Below are positions 29,398 to 43,690 of a DNA stretch of 64,000 nt, piece after piece. Made by a program: the position numbers and the translations under genes. Source of the DNA: Enterobacter sp. Ag1 (lineage in GTDB: Bacteria > Pseudomonadota > Gammaproteobacteria > Enterobacterales > Enterobacteriaceae); the NCBI GenBank assembly GCA_000277545.1, contig AKXM01000049.1:30943-94942 (forward strand), written 5' to 3'. Every line of letters starts with the position of its first letter. Within the stretch, counting starts at the first letter, position 1. Below the pieces are notes generated by a model that worked only from the letters and a program-made list of their open reading frames with translations, was not told where the DNA came from and searched no databases.

Positions 29398-29898
29398 TCA
29401 AGCCGCGCCGCTCAGCGCCAGCTGGGTAAGCCAAAGTCGTGTATCGAATTCTAACTGGTGATACTGCGGTTCCATATGACAGCACAAGGAGTAAAAAGCT
29501 TTGTTGTGATCCTTCTCCTTAAGATGCGCCAGTTCGTGAACCACAATCATGCGTAAAAAAGCTTCAGGGGCGGAGCGAAATACGGTCGCCACGCGAATTT
29601 CCGCCTTAGCTTTTAATTTGTTGCCCTGCACGCGGGAAATCGCGGTATGCAGCCCCAGCGCGTTGTTCAGCACGTGGATCTTGTTGTCATAGGCGACTTT
29701 ATTTATCGGGGGCGCATTGCGCAGAAACTGGCTTTTCAACTCCTGAGTGTAAGCATAAAGCGCTTTATCGGTCGCGATGTTGTGCCCCTGCGGGTAGCGT
29801 TTTTCTAGCACCGCGCCGAGGCGCTGCTCGCTAATCAGGGTGCGCACCTGCGAGAGCAAATGCTCCGGATAGCCGCTTAAATAAATCAGTTCGCTCAT
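29398..29898 (-). CDS. ygjP: YgjP, M48-type metal-dependent hydrolase
   Basis: 166 aa cytoplasmic protein of the YgjP/SprT-like metallopeptidase group. The zinc motif HELAH is at residues 121-125, followed by [20 protein letters not shown]. The ATG at 29898 ([12 protein letters not shown]) is homologous to E. coli MSNLTYLQGYPE. Substrate unknown. Divergent from rlmG. Confidence 0.94.
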   Translation of the reverse strand: MSELIYLSGYPEHLLSQVRTLISEQRLGAVLEKRYPQGHNIATDKALYAYTQELKSQFLRNAPPINKVAYDNKIHVLNNALGLHTAISRVQGNKLKAKAEIRVATVFRSAPEAFLRMIVVHELAHLKEKDHNKAFYSLCCHMEPQYHQLEFDTRLWLTQLALSGAA

Positions 29899-29982
29899 GC
29901 TTGTCTCAGGTTGAAGGAAAAAAAGGTATACTCTCGCCCCCGCTATGGGGATATCACCAAACTTTACCATCCAGGAGGGCCG

Positions 29983-33155
<3,173 letters not shown>

Positions 33156-33163
33156 TTATTGTT

Positions 33164-33180
33164 ATGTGGTCGGATGAGTT
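33164..33180. promoter_or_regulatory. FadR operator upstream of fadH
   Basis: ATGTGGTCGGATGAGTT matches 13 of 17 positions of the FadR consensus AACTGGTCGGACCAGTT, including the whole central TGGTCGGA core. It lies 30 bases upstream of the fadH start. It implies repression by FadR, relieved by long-chain acyl-CoA. Confidence 0.75.
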
Positions 33181-33266
33181 CTAATTTAGCCGTCGCAGGG
33201 CAAAAGGGAAAAGGGGAGTGCGGCGAATGTGATGAGAGTCATATTCCCGCCTCCCCGAAAGCAAAA

Positions 33267-34457
33267 TCAGGCGCGAGCCTCCTTCAGCAGATTCTGAATA
33301 ACCTGCTCCTGCTGCTCGTAATTCCCCTCGCCGAAAGAGACATTGCGCAGCTGTCCGCGAGCGTCGAAGTAATAATGCGCTGGCCAGTACTGGTTTCCGA
33401 AGGCATTCCAGATCTGGTAGTTATTGTCGGTGACGACCGGGTACGGCAGCTGCCACTTGGCTACTGCCTTTTTCACCGAATCCAGATCTTTCTCCCACGG
33501 GTACTCCGGCGTATGCACGCCAATCACCACCAGGCCCTGATCTTTATACTTGTTGGCCCATTCCCGGACGTGCGGCAGCGCGTGCTGGCAGTTAATGCAA
33601 TCGAAGGTCCAAAAATCGATCAGCACGACTTTGCCTTTCAGCGCCTCTGGCGTCAGCGGCGGGCTATTGATCCATGCGGTTCCCCCGGAAAGCGGCGGCA
33701 TTGCGCTGGTGGGCGCGGGATCCACAATAGGCTGCAGCTTAGGCGCTGGCGTGGTGGTGGGGGAGAAGGCCAGCAGGCGCTGCTCCAGCTTCGCGCCGAA
33801 ACCGTTGGCGTTTTGCAGCACCGCCGTGGTGCCTGAGGCGATAAACGCCACCGTGGCAAGCATAGCCACGCCAGCCACTCGACGCAGCTGCGCCATCAGC
33901 GCCATTTTCTCACGCAGGCGAACCAGCAGCCGGTGACCGCAGAACCACAGCAGCGCTAGCATCAGCGCGCAGCCGCTGCCGTAGGCCGCCAGCAGCAGGC
34001 CGGTGGTGACAGCCGAAGATCCGGACAAGCCGAGGCCGAGAATGGCCCCCAAAATCGGCCCCGCGCAGGGCGACCAAAGCAGCCCCACCGCCAGTCCGGC
34101 CAGAAAAGCCGACAGCGTGCCGCGAGTGCGGGAGCTTTGGTTGTTGATGGCATTCCCCACCTGCACCGCCGGGCGCATCAGCCGTTCGGCAAGCGCGGGG
34201 AAGATGAGCGTGAGCGCGGCAAGCGCCAGCATCCCCAGCGCTACCCAGCGGCCAGCCAGCGTGGCGCGCATGATCCACTCCCCGGCAGCGCCGACCAGCA
34301 AAGCCACGGCGGTGAACATGGCCACCATGCCGGCAAGCAGGGCGATGATTTGGCTTTTTTTGCCGCGAAATGCAGCGAAAAGCAAAGGAATAACGGGCAG
34401 CGTACAGGGGCTTAATAAACTGAGCATACCGCCAAGAAAGGCAATCAGAACGGGCAT
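33267..34457 (-). CDS. DipZ-like fusion: CcdA transmembrane domain plus thioredoxin-like domain
   Basis: 396 aa. Residues 1-210 form a CcdA/DsbD-type membrane domain with the two redox proline-cysteine motifs (SPC18 and SPC131) used to pass electrons across the inner membrane. A linker then leads to a periplasmic thioredoxin/TlpA-like domain from about 265, with the active site C287-I-N-C290 after WTFD. It should carry cytoplasmic reducing power to periplasmic disulfides, like DipZ and ScsB-type proteins. I use the ATG at 34457, preceded by GTGAGG, instead of a GTG four codons upstream. It follows the histidine kinase gene by about 130 bases on the same strand, suggesting regulation by that two-component system. 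Target unknown. Confidence 0.88.
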   Translation of the reverse strand: MPVLIAFLGGMLSLLSPCTLPVIPLLFAAFRGKKSQIIALLAGMVAMFTAVALLVGAAGEWIMRATLAGRWVALGMLALAALTLIFPALAERLMRPAVQVGNAINNQSSRTRGTLSAFLAGLAVGLLWSPCAGPILGAILGLGLSGSSAVTTGLLLAAYGSGCALMLALLWFCGHRLLVRLREKMALMAQLRRVAGVAMLATVAFIASGTTAVLQNANGFGAKLEQRLLAFSPTTTPAPKLQPIVDPAPTSAMPPLSGGTAWINSPPLTPEALKGKVVLIDFWTFDCINCQHALPHVREWANKYKDQGLVVIGVHTPEYPWEKDLDSVKKAVAKWQLPYPVVTDNNYQIWNAFGNQYWPAHYYFDARGQLRNVSFGEGNYEQQEQVIQNLLKEARA

Positions 34458-34585
34458 AACACACCTCACGGTTACAGGATGATTTCGGGGTATTTAACCC
34501 GCCTGATGTGTTCGTGATGTGTGGGAAAACCGTCCTGATTGTCAGTTTGTTTGTCGGCGACTCGGCGGCATACAGAGCGATACAA

Positions 34586-35887
34586 TCAGGCTACAGGCAG
34601 CGTGATGCAGGCCTGCAAACCGCCCTGTGGCCGGTTAGTCAGCGTTAATTTCCCCCCTAACTGGCCGACAAGCTGGGCGGCTATCGCCAGCCCAAGCCCG
34701 GTGCCGCCGGTGTCGCGATTTCTGGAACTTTCCACGCGGTAAAAAGGCTGCAACACGGCGTCCAGCTCCTCCTCGGGGATCCCCGGCCCGTTATCGCACA
34801 CTGCCAGCGTGACCTGGCTGGCTCCCGCCGTCAGGCTGACTTCAGCGGCGGTGCCGAACTTCAGCGCATTATCCAGCAGGTTGGTCAGAATACGGCGCAG
34901 CGCCTGGGGACGGGTCGAAAGCGGGAGTGACACTTCCGGCGCGGCAAACGTCACGGCTTTGCCGACGTCCTGATAATCGCAGGCAATGCTATCCACAAAC
35001 GCCCTCAACTCAATACGCTGGGGAGCCTCTTCCAGACTTTCCGACGACCTTGCATAAGCGATGCCCTCGCGGACGAGATGCGTCATGTTGTCCAGATCCT
35101 GCATTAGTTTGTCGCGCAGTTCCGGCTCGTCGCTCATTTCCAGGCGCAGCTTCATGCGGGTAATCGGCGTCTGTAAGTCATGCGAAATGGAGGCCAGAAT
35201 TTGCGTGCGTTCTTTCAGGTGCCCCTGAATTCTGGCCTGCATCGCGTTAAACGCTTTGGCCGCGTGTTCCACTTCCAGCGGGCCGCTTTCCTGCATGTCC
35301 ACGGGGCTTGAGCTGGCGGGTTCCAGCGCTTCAACGGCGCGGGTAAAACGGGTAAACGGCAGCACCACCTGGCGCACGGCAAACCATGCGCAAAGCGCCA
35401 GCAGGACAAGCTGGATGGCAATCACCACCGGCAGCCAGGTTTCAATCGGCGGCATACGCGGCGTAAGGTCGATGGTCAGCGGCGAGCCGTCGGCCAGCGT
35501 CAAATGCGCCTGAATATGGGAGCGCATACCGGGAATGGAGGTGAAATCGAGCTGATAATGCTCGCCCAGCGCCTCTTTCAGAGATGCAATAGCGTCTTTA
35601 GAACGTTCGTCGGTGGGTGGTTTGCCCGGTGTCCCTGGCCCAAGAATGTAGTGATAATTTTCCCGGGCGAGTCGGTCCAGCCAGGCCGGTCGCTCATTGG
35701 GCGGTAGCTTGTCGAGGATCGCGACGCTGGTGGCAACGTTGTTTTGCAGGTTATCCAGCATCACGCTGCGGGCGCTGTTCATTCTCTCGAGCGTGGTTAG
35801 CGCCAGGGTCAGGCCGTTAGCCAGAAACAGGCCGACGAGAATGATGAGAAACAGCCGGGAAAGCAGAGTTCGGGGCCAAAGCCTCAT
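34586..35887 (-). CDS. Sensor histidine kinase (HAMP, HisKA, HATPase)
   Basis: 433 aa EnvZ/RstB-type kinase. TM1 is at about 9-31, then a periplasmic sensor region of roughly 120 residues without cysteines, TM2 about 152-172 and HAMP. The phospho-acceptor is H236 in SISHDLQTPITRMKL. The ATPase boxes are N (LLDNALKFG), G1 (DNGPGIP) and G2 (GGTGLGLAIA). Its start overlaps the response-regulator stop by 4 bases, so they are a cognate pair. The stimulus is unknown; the adjacent CcdA-thioredoxin gene suggests an envelope redox or oxidant signal, which is inference. Confidence 0.92.
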   Translation of the reverse strand: MRLWPRTLLSRLFLIILVGLFLANGLTLALTTLERMNSARSVMLDNLQNNVATSVAILDKLPPNERPAWLDRLARENYHYILGPGTPGKPPTDERSKDAIASLKEALGEHYQLDFTSIPGMRSHIQAHLTLADGSPLTIDLTPRMPPIETWLPVVIAIQLVLLALCAWFAVRQVVLPFTRFTRAVEALEPASSSPVDMQESGPLEVEHAAKAFNAMQARIQGHLKERTQILASISHDLQTPITRMKLRLEMSDEPELRDKLMQDLDNMTHLVREGIAYARSSESLEEAPQRIELRAFVDSIACDYQDVGKAVTFAAPEVSLPLSTRPQALRRILTNLLDNALKFGTAAEVSLTAGASQVTLAVCDNGPGIPEEELDAVLQPFYRVESSRNRDTGGTGLGLAIAAQLVGQLGGKLTLTNRPQGGLQACITLPVA

Positions 35888-36624
35888 TCTCGCGCCTCGA
35901 CGATCGTCACGGGAACGGAAAGCACATAGCCTTCGCTACGCACGGTTTTGATGTAGGCCGGGGTGCGGGCATCCTCATTTAAGCGCTGGCGGACGCGGCT
36001 GACCAGTAAATCGATCGAGCGCTCGAATAGCTCTGCATCGCGGCCTTGAGTCAGGTTCAGCAGCTGATCGCGCGTCAAAACGCGCTGCGGGTGATCCAAA
36101 AACACGCGCAGCAGGCGATATTCCGCCCCGCTCAGGGCAACGATCGTGCCTTGTAAATCAATCAGATGCCGGGCCGAAGTATCAAGCTGCCACTCGCCAA
36201 AAGCGATGATCCTGCCCGCTTCGGTCACCTGCAAATTGGGGGGTAACGCGCGGAAGCGACGAAGGATCGCCTTGATCCGCGCCAGCAGTTCTCGGGCGAC
36301 AAAAGGCTTTACCACGTAGTCGTCCGCGCCCATTTCGAGGCCGAGGATCCGGTCGCTGTCTTCGTTTCTGGCGGTCAGCATTAAAATAGGCAGATCTTTG
36401 TGCTTATCGCTGCGCAGCTGGCGGCAGAGCGTCAGCCCGTCGTCGCCGGGCATCATCACGTCCAGCACCACTAAATCGACGTGCTGCTTATCCAGAACGG
36501 AACGCATCTCCTTGCCGTTGGCCGCGCCGCTGGCCCGGTAGCCGGATTTTTCCAGATAGCTGACGATGAGCTCGCGAATATCGCGGTCGTCGTCCACCAC
36601 GAGAATATGATCGATATGTTCCAC
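35884..36624 (-). CDS. OmpR-family response regulator
   Basis: 246 aa. The receiver domain carries acidic pocket D11-D12, phospho-acceptor D55 in LVVLDVMMPGDDGL, and K105 in DDYVVKPF. The C-terminal winged-helix DNA-binding domain has the OmpR-type hairpin (RVRQRLNEDARTPAYIKTVRSEGYVL). First gene of the regulator-kinase pair; partner of the kinase encoded at 34586-35887. Confidence 0.94.
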   Translation of the reverse strand: MEHIDHILVVDDDRDIRELIVSYLEKSGYRASGAANGKEMRSVLDKQHVDLVVLDVMMPGDDGLTLCRQLRSDKHKDLPILMLTARNEDSDRILGLEMGADDYVVKPFVARELLARIKAILRRFRALPPNLQVTEAGRIIAFGEWQLDTSARHLIDLQGTIVALSGAEYRLLRVFLDHPQRVLTRDQLLNLTQGRDAELFERSIDLLVSRVRQRLNEDARTPAYIKTVRSEGYVLSVPVTIVEARE

Positions 36625-36662
36625 CTGGGGCTCCCGGCGCTAAAAGTGAAGGCTAAAACTAG

Positions 36663-36690
36663 CATAGCCGCCCGGCAGTGAACGGCTATG
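36663..36690. terminator. Hairpin between the hydrolase gene and the response regulator gene
   Basis: CATAGCCG / CGGCTATG stem with a 12-base loop. The plus strand has a long T-run after it; the minus strand has CTAGTTTT. It may partly separate the hydrolase transcript from the two-component operon. Confidence 0.6.
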
Positions 36691-36704
36691 TTTTTCTTTT
36701 TTTA

Positions 36705-37688
36705 CTACAACTTACCGGCATCTACCACTGCCTTCACAAACGCCTCTGGCGCTTCTTGCGGTGGGTTATGGCCGATGTTTCCACTGAAGGTTCGGTGTTC
36801 ATATTTGCCGGTAAATTTCGCCGCATAGGCCGCCGGTGCAGGATGTGGTGCGCCGTTGTTGTCGCCTTCAATGGTGATGGTTGGCACGGTGATATTCGGC
36901 AGCGCAGCCAGTTTTTTCTCATCAGCCGCGTACTTCTGCTCGCCGTTTTCCAGCCCCTGGCGCCAGCGATAGTTGCTCAGGGTAATCGCAACGTGGTCCG
37001 GGTTATCCAGTGATTTGGCGCTGGTGTTAAAGGTCTCATCGCTGAATTTCCAGCCCGGCGAAGCCTGCTGCCAGATCAGTCTGGCGAAGTCATGGGTGTT
37101 TTTCTCATATCCTGCCGCGCCGCGTGGAGTCGCGAAATAGAACTGATACCACCATTGCAGCTCGGCCTGCGGCGGCAGCGGTTTTTTCCCTGCTTCCTGG
37201 CTACTAATCAGATAGCCGCTGACCGACACCAGCGCTTTCACCCGTTCAGGGTGCAGCGCCGCTACGATATCCGCCGTGCGTGCGCCCCAGTCGTAGCCAG
37301 CGAAAATGGCCTGTTTGATATGCAACGCATCCATTAGCGCAACGGTATCCTGAGCCAGCGCCGCCGGTTCACCATTACGAGGAGTGGAAGGGGAAAGGAA
37401 CCGGGTGCTGCCGAAGCCGCGCAGATTTGGCACGATAACCCGGTAGCCCTGCTTTGCCAGCTCAGGCGCTACCGTATCAAAGCTGTTGATGTCGTAGGGC
37501 CAGCCGTGCAGCAGAATTACCGGTTGCCCGTCTTTCGGGCCGAGATCGACATAGCCGACGTTCAGCACGCCCGCGTTAATCTGTTTTATTTGTCCGGCAT
37601 CAAAGCCCGCGGCTTCCGCCTGGCAGGCGAAGACGACCGAGAGAGAAAGAGGGGCAATCAGCGCAGACAGGGTCAGTTTGTTGAACAT
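36705..37688 (-). CDS. Exported alpha/beta hydrolase, epoxide hydrolase/dehalogenase type
   Basis: 327 aa with a signal peptide (MFNKLTLSALIAPLSLSVVFACQAEAAG), so it is periplasmic. The alpha/beta-hydrolase fold carries the oxyanion motif HGWP (61-64), the nucleophile D133 in GYDWGART (Asp instead of Ser, as in epoxide hydrolases and haloalkane/haloacetate dehalogenases), and a catalytic His near 307 (IGHNPPQ). The acid may lie in IEGDNNG. An aspartate nucleophile means ester hydrolysis is unlikely. The substrate cannot be told from sequence. It lies upstream of the two-component pair, same strand, with a hairpin between. Confidence 0.85.
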   Translation of the reverse strand: MFNKLTLSALIAPLSLSVVFACQAEAAGFDAGQIKQINAGVLNVGYVDLGPKDGQPVILLHGWPYDINSFDTVAPELAKQGYRVIVPNLRGFGSTRFLSPSTPRNGEPAALAQDTVALMDALHIKQAIFAGYDWGARTADIVAALHPERVKALVSVSGYLISSQEAGKKPLPPQAELQWWYQFYFATPRGAAGYEKNTHDFARLIWQQASPGWKFSDETFNTSAKSLDNPDHVAITLSNYRWRQGLENGEQKYAADEKKLAALPNITVPTITIEGDNNGAPHPAPAAYAAKFTGKYEHRTFSGNIGHNPPQEAPEAFVKAVVDAGKL

Positions 37689-37827
37689 GATGTTTTCTCC
37701 AAAGCCATTAGAAAATGTTCGGTTATCACATCACGAGATTGTAGGTGGTGTGTTTTTCAAACCGCCCTTTTTGCATGGCGGCGTATCTGGCGGGGTAGTG
37801 GATACAGTGTGATACAAAGTGTTTTTA

Positions 37828-37875
37828 CCCTCACCCTAGCCCTCTCCCCAGAGGGGAGAGGGCCGGGGTGAGGGG
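37828..37875. repeat. GC-rich palindromic intergenic repeat, copy 2
   Basis: Near-perfect 22-base inverted repeat: CCCTCACCCTAGCCCTCTCC pairs with GGAGAGGGCCGGGGTGAGGG around CCAGAGG. Complete form of the repeat family. It lies 4 bases beyond the lsrK stop codon. Confidence 0.9.
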
Positions 37876-37879
37876 AAAA

Positions 37880-39460
37880 TTATCCTGCCACTCTCGGCAC
37901 AAGCCCCGGCGCCTGCCACATCGACGTCGTCAGGCCGCTGTCCACCAGCGTTAACTGGTCGGCATACACTTTTTGCCATTTGCGCTTCATCTCGTCGTAA
38001 AGCTCGCGGTGCGCCGGATTTGGCGTGAACTCTCGCTGCCACTGCACCAGACGCTCCCCTGTGCTGGCTAGCGAATCAAAAAGCCCGGCGCCTACGCCAG
38101 CGGCAATCGCGCAGCCCAGCGCCGTGGCCTCTTTGACCACCGGCACGCGCACCGGCAGGCCGGTGACATCGCTCAGGATCTGGCTCCACAGCGCGCCTTT
38201 TGAACCCCCTCCGGCGAAGACGAGCGAGTCGAACCTCACGCCAGAAAAGCCGGAAATCTGCTCCAGATTACAGGCGGACACAATCGCCGCGTTTTCCTCT
38301 AAGGCGCGGAATAGCGTCGCTTTGTTGCACTTCTCAGGGTCGATGGAGAGGTTAATGAACGACGGCGCGGCGTGGTACCACTGCTTGAAATGCATGGCAT
38401 CAGAGAAAATGGGCATCACCCCGTGGGAGCCCGCAGGTACCCGGCCCGCCATCTCTTCCATTAGCGCATAGGTATCCACGCCGAGGCGCTCGGCCAGCAG
38501 CTTTTCTTCCGCGCAGAAGGCGTCCCGGAACCAGCGCATCGTCAGGCCGGTGAAGAAGCTAATGGACTCCGCCTGCACCATGTTGTGGATGACGTGTGGG
38601 TTAATGCGGATGTTCATGTCGGGGTCGGTTTTGATTGCCGGCAGGTTCACCACCTGCTGCCAGAATGTGCCGCCCAGCACCGCCGTCTGCCCAGGCCGGA
38701 CAATGCCCAGCCCCAGGCAGCCAAGCTGGACGTCGCCGCCGCCCATCACCACCGGCGTGCCTTTTAGCAACCCGCTTTCTTCAGCCGCCTGTGGGGTTAT
38801 GCCGCCCAGCACGGTGCCGGTTTCTTTGACCGGGGAAAGTATGTCGGCGCGCAGCCCGGCCATATCCAGCAGGGCAGGCCGCCAGTCGCGGGTCGATAGA
38901 TCCAACATCCCGGTCGTACCGGCGTTAGAGGGGTCAACCGCCAGCTCACCGGAGAGTTTGGCCGCCAGCCAGTCGCTGATCATGGTGATGGTGGCGGCTT
39001 TGCGGTAGATATCCGGGCGATGGTGTGCCAGCCAAAGCAGGCGGGGCATGGCGCTCAGCGCCAGCGTCTGGCCTGAAACCTGGTACACCTCGGATTCAAA
39101 CTGGAAGTCGTGGATCTCTTTCAGCTCGCTGACTTCGCGGCTGGCGCGAGCATCCACGTTTGCGCAGGCCCAGATTGGCTCGCCGTGGCGATCGTACAGC
39201 ACAATCCCTTCCCGCATAGAGCAACAGGCAACGGCACTTATCGCCGAAGAGGAGAGGTTAGCGTTGTGCAGGGCCTCGCGGATGCAGCGGCAGGCCAGCT
39301 GCCAGTTAACGGCGAGATCGAACTCCATCGATCCCGGCACATCTGTCACGCTCAAGTGCTTCCATTCGGCCTGGCCAACGGCTATTTGCTGGCCAGAAGT
39401 ATCGAAGATCACGGCGCGGATACTGCCCGTTCCGGCGTCCAGTGCAAGTAGATAACTCAT
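37880..39460 (-). CDS. lsrK: Autoinducer-2 kinase LsrK
   Basis: FGGY-family kinase, 526 aa (E. coli 530), that phosphorylates the open form of AI-2 (DPD) in the cytoplasm, trapping it. The N-terminal phosphate-binding motif [16 protein letters not shown], the mid-protein [17 protein letters not shown] and the ATP-binding [21 protein letters not shown] are intact. It is divergent from lsrF. In E. coli lsrK is followed by lsrR and faces the lsrACDBFG operon; here lsrR and the transporter genes are absent. Confidence 0.96.
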   Translation of the reverse strand: MSYLLALDAGTGSIRAVIFDTSGQQIAVGQAEWKHLSVTDVPGSMEFDLAVNWQLACRCIREALHNANLSSSAISAVACCSMREGIVLYDRHGEPIWACANVDARASREVSELKEIHDFQFESEVYQVSGQTLALSAMPRLLWLAHHRPDIYRKAATITMISDWLAAKLSGELAVDPSNAGTTGMLDLSTRDWRPALLDMAGLRADILSPVKETGTVLGGITPQAAEESGLLKGTPVVMGGGDVQLGCLGLGIVRPGQTAVLGGTFWQQVVNLPAIKTDPDMNIRINPHVIHNMVQAESISFFTGLTMRWFRDAFCAEEKLLAERLGVDTYALMEEMAGRVPAGSHGVMPIFSDAMHFKQWYHAAPSFINLSIDPEKCNKATLFRALEENAAIVSACNLEQISGFSGVRFDSLVFAGGGSKGALWSQILSDVTGLPVRVPVVKEATALGCAIAAGVGAGLFDSLASTGERLVQWQREFTPNPAHRELYDEMKRKWQKVYADQLTLVDSGLTTSMWQAPGLVPRVAG

Positions 39461-39629
39461 TCACAGACCTCTTCCGTCGCTCGTTCAATAAATAAACTCT
39501 TATCTATCGCGGGCGATTTGACCGATCTATTTGGATGTTTTGTGATCGCTGCACGGTTGCGATGGGCGATCCCTGACTAAGTTTTTGAACACTATCTCTT
39601 ATTCACTGATGGATCCGGGAGAGAACTTG

Positions 39630-40520
39630 ATGGCAGATCTGGATGATATTAAAGATGGAAAAGACTTCGGTATTGGCCAGCCGCAGGAGAACCGGGCGTT
39701 TTACCTGAAGGGAAGCGGGGCGCTGGACTGGGGCATGCAGTCGCGGCTGGCGAGGATTTTTAACCCCATCACCGGACGCACCGTGATGTTGGCTTTCGAT
39801 CACGGCTATTTTCAGGGGCCGACAACCGGCCTGGAGCGTATTGACCTCTCTATTGCGCCGCTGTTCCCTGAAACCGACGTGCTGATGTGTACCCGCGGCA
39901 TTCTGCGCAGCGTGGTCCCGCCTGCCACCAACAAACCTGTTGTGCTGCGCGCCTCCGGCGGCAATTCGATCCTCAGCGAACTCTCGCGCGAAAGCGTCGC
40001 CGTGACGATGGAGGATGCTTTACGCCTCAACGCCTGTGCGGTGGCCGCGCAAATTTATATCGGCAGCGAGTATGAGCATCAGTCGATCAACAACATCATC
40101 AAGCTGGTGGACGAGGGAACGCGCTACGGCATTCCTACGCTGGCGGTTACCGGCGTGGGCAAAGAAATGGCCCGTGACGCGCGCTACTTCTCGCTGTCTA
40201 GCCGCATTGCCGCCGAGCTTGGGGCGCAGTTTGTAAAAACCTACTTCGTTGAGGACGGTTTTGAGAAAGTCGCCGCCAGTTGCCCAGTGCCGATCGTTAT
40301 CGCCGGAGGTAAAAAACTGCCCGAGCAGGAGGCGCTGGAGATGTGCTTTAAGGCGATAGACCAGGGCGCATCCGGTGTGGATATGGGGCGCAACATCTTT
40401 CAGTCTGAAGCACCCCTGGCGATGCTGCAGGCGGTGAAGAAGGTGGTGCACGAGAAAGCATCTGCCCGCGAGGCCTATCAGTTCTGGCTTGAAGCGAAGC
40501 ATCAGGGAGGTAAGGCATGA
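39630..40520 (+). CDS. lsrF: LsrF, phospho-AI-2 thiolase
   Basis: Transfers the acetyl group of 3-hydroxy-2,4-pentadione 5-phosphate to CoA, the last step of AI-2 breakdown. The product is 296 aa (E. coli 291), a class I aldolase-like barrel. K203, the catalytic lysine of the E. coli enzyme, is conserved at the same number in [10 protein letters not shown]. The start is the ATG at 39630 after GGGAGAG, giving [13 protein letters not shown] as in E. coli; an ATG-initiated extension from 39585 has no homology. It is the first gene after the shared lsrK-lsrF promoter interval, a place taken by lsrA in E. coli. Confidence 0.96.
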   Translation: MADLDDIKDGKDFGIGQPQENRAFYLKGSGALDWGMQSRLARIFNPITGRTVMLAFDHGYFQGPTTGLERIDLSIAPLFPETDVLMCTRGILRSVVPPATNKPVVLRASGGNSILSELSRESVAVTMEDALRLNACAVAAQIYIGSEYEHQSINNIIKLVDEGTRYGIPTLAVTGVGKEMARDARYFSLSSRIAAELGAQFVKTYFVEDGFEKVAASCPVPIVIAGGKKLPEQEALEMCFKAIDQGASGVDMGRNIFQSEAPLAMLQAVKKVVHEKASAREAYQFWLEAKHQGGKA

Positions 40521-40807
40521 ACGTCACGCTGGTGGAGATCAACATTAAGCCAGAGCGGGTCGACGAGTTTCTGGACGTGTTTCGGGCGAATCATGAAGGC
40601 GCCATCAAAGAGCCCGGTAATTTACGCTTTGATGTGCTGCAGGACCCGGAGGTTTCAACGCGATTTTATATCTACGAGGCCTATCAGGATGAGGCCGCGG
40701 TGCTGGCGCACAAGAAGACCCCGCACTATCTCGCCTGCGTTGAAAAGCTGGATGAGATGATGTCTGAGCCGCGTAAGAAGCAGAGTTTTATTGGGCTGCT
40801 GCCGTAG
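40517..40807 (+). CDS. lsrG: LsrG, phospho-AI-2 isomerase
   Basis: 96 aa ABM/ferredoxin-like fold protein, the same length as in E. coli. It converts phospho-AI-2 to the 3-hydroxy-2,4-pentadione phosphate used by LsrF. Conserved parts are [38 protein letters not shown] and HKKTPHYL. It overlaps lsrF by ATGA. Confidence 0.95.
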   Translation: MNVTLVEINIKPERVDEFLDVFRANHEGAIKEPGNLRFDVLQDPEVSTRFYIYEAYQDEAAVLAHKKTPHYLACVEKLDEMMSEPRKKQSFIGLLP

Positions 40808-40813
40808 GGAATG

Positions 40814-40911
40814 CCCCCTCACCCTGGCCCTCTCCCCATGGGGGAGAGGGGAAAAAACAAAGGGAGTGGGTTGAATAGGAAAAACCCACTCTCCCTGTTA
40901 GGGTGAGGGTC
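40814..40911. repeat. Compound palindromic repeat (three-way junction), copy 3
   Basis: Outer arms CCCTCACCCT and AGGGTGAGGG are perfectly complementary and enclose two separate hairpins. The first is CCCTCTCCCC/GGGGAGAGGG. The second is AGGGAGTGGGTT...AACCCACTCTCCCT. The folded form is a three-way junction. It lies between the convergent lsrG and patA genes and ends two bases before the patA stop codon. Confidence 0.85.
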
Positions 40912-40913
40912 AC

Positions 40914-42786
<1,873 letters not shown>

Positions 42787-43686
42787 GTGACTATCAATAT
42801 AAAGGACATCGACAGCTCTTTATCAGAGCTAAATATTGCCATCCGCGATCATTATAACTGGGCAAATAAGTGCCTGCGCCTCAGCCTGCTGGGCGGTGAA
42901 CCCGATAAAGAAATCAACGATCTTCATTCCCATCAGCATTGTCGTTTCAGCCGCTGGCTGGGGCAGCGTTTGCAGGGGGGGAGTCTGGACCGGGAGTTGA
43001 TTCTGCTGATTGATAAGCACCACACCGATATGCACGCTGCCGCCCGGGTACTCATGTTATCTATTATCGGCAAACAGGTTAGTGAAGAATTGCTGAATCA
43101 TTACAATGAAGCGCAGCAAAATTTTATTTCCAGTATCGACCAGTATAAAGAATACCTTTTTTCCTACCGCAATTTGTACGACGCGTTAACCGGCCTGCCG
43201 CTACGCCATTTAATGTATCAGGAATTTCCGCTGATACGCTCTCGCTGCGAGCGTGCGGAGCGCAACCTTTATTTGCTGATCATGGATATTGACCGTTTTA
43301 AAACGATCAATGACACCTGGGGACACAACGCCGGAGATGATGTGTTGCGCAGCGTCGCATCCATTCTTAAAGGGGCTACGCGTAACGAAGAGCGCATTTA
43401 TCGCTTTGGCGGCGAGGAGTTTATTATGCTGCTGGAAGCGACCAGTCGTGAGCAGGCAGAGCAGGCCGGGCAGCGCATTTGCCAGCACTTAGCCAGCCAG
43501 CCCATCAGCGTGGATGACCACGCAATCCGCGTGACGGTAACCGGGGGGCTGACCCTCGTCAGTGCGAATGACTCCCTGCACAGCGCCATTGGTCGGGCAG
43601 ACAAAGCCATGTATTACGGCAAAAACACGGGCCGCAATCGCTGTATTCTGGCTTTGTCTGATGAAGAAATGGTCACGCTGGAATAA
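42787..43686 (+). CDS. dgcZ: Zinc-responsive diguanylate cyclase DgcZ
   Basis: 299 aa cyclic di-GMP synthase. The N-terminal CZB domain has the four zinc ligands H22, C52, H79 and H83 at exactly the residue numbers reported for E. coli DgcZ (YdeH). The GGDEF domain has DALTGLPLR at 132-140 and the active GGEEF at 208-212. The I-site position reads RNEE rather than RxxD. I chose the GTG at 42787, with AAGG 10 bases upstream, because it gives this numbering; a GTG at 42778 overlaps the ribosome site. Zinc should inhibit the enzyme and so control biofilm matrix (poly-GlcNAc in E. coli). Confidence 0.93.
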   Translation: MTINIKDIDSSLSELNIAIRDHYNWANKCLRLSLLGGEPDKEINDLHSHQHCRFSRWLGQRLQGGSLDRELILLIDKHHTDMHAAARVLMLSIIGKQVSEELLNHYNEAQQNFISSIDQYKEYLFSYRNLYDALTGLPLRHLMYQEFPLIRSRCERAERNLYLLIMDIDRFKTINDTWGHNAGDDVLRSVASILKGATRNEERIYRFGGEEFIMLLEATSREQAEQAGQRICQHLASQPISVDDHAIRVTVTGGLTLVSANDSLHSAIGRADKAMYYGKNTGRNRCILALSDEEMVTLE

Positions 43687-43690
43687 TGCG

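Noticed and set aside
39535..39560. CRP-like site TGTGATCGCTGCACGG in the lsrK-lsrF gap
   Set aside because: Only the left half (TGTGA) fits; the right half CACGG is poor. CRP controls the lsr promoter in E. coli, but the sequence here is not strong enough to list.
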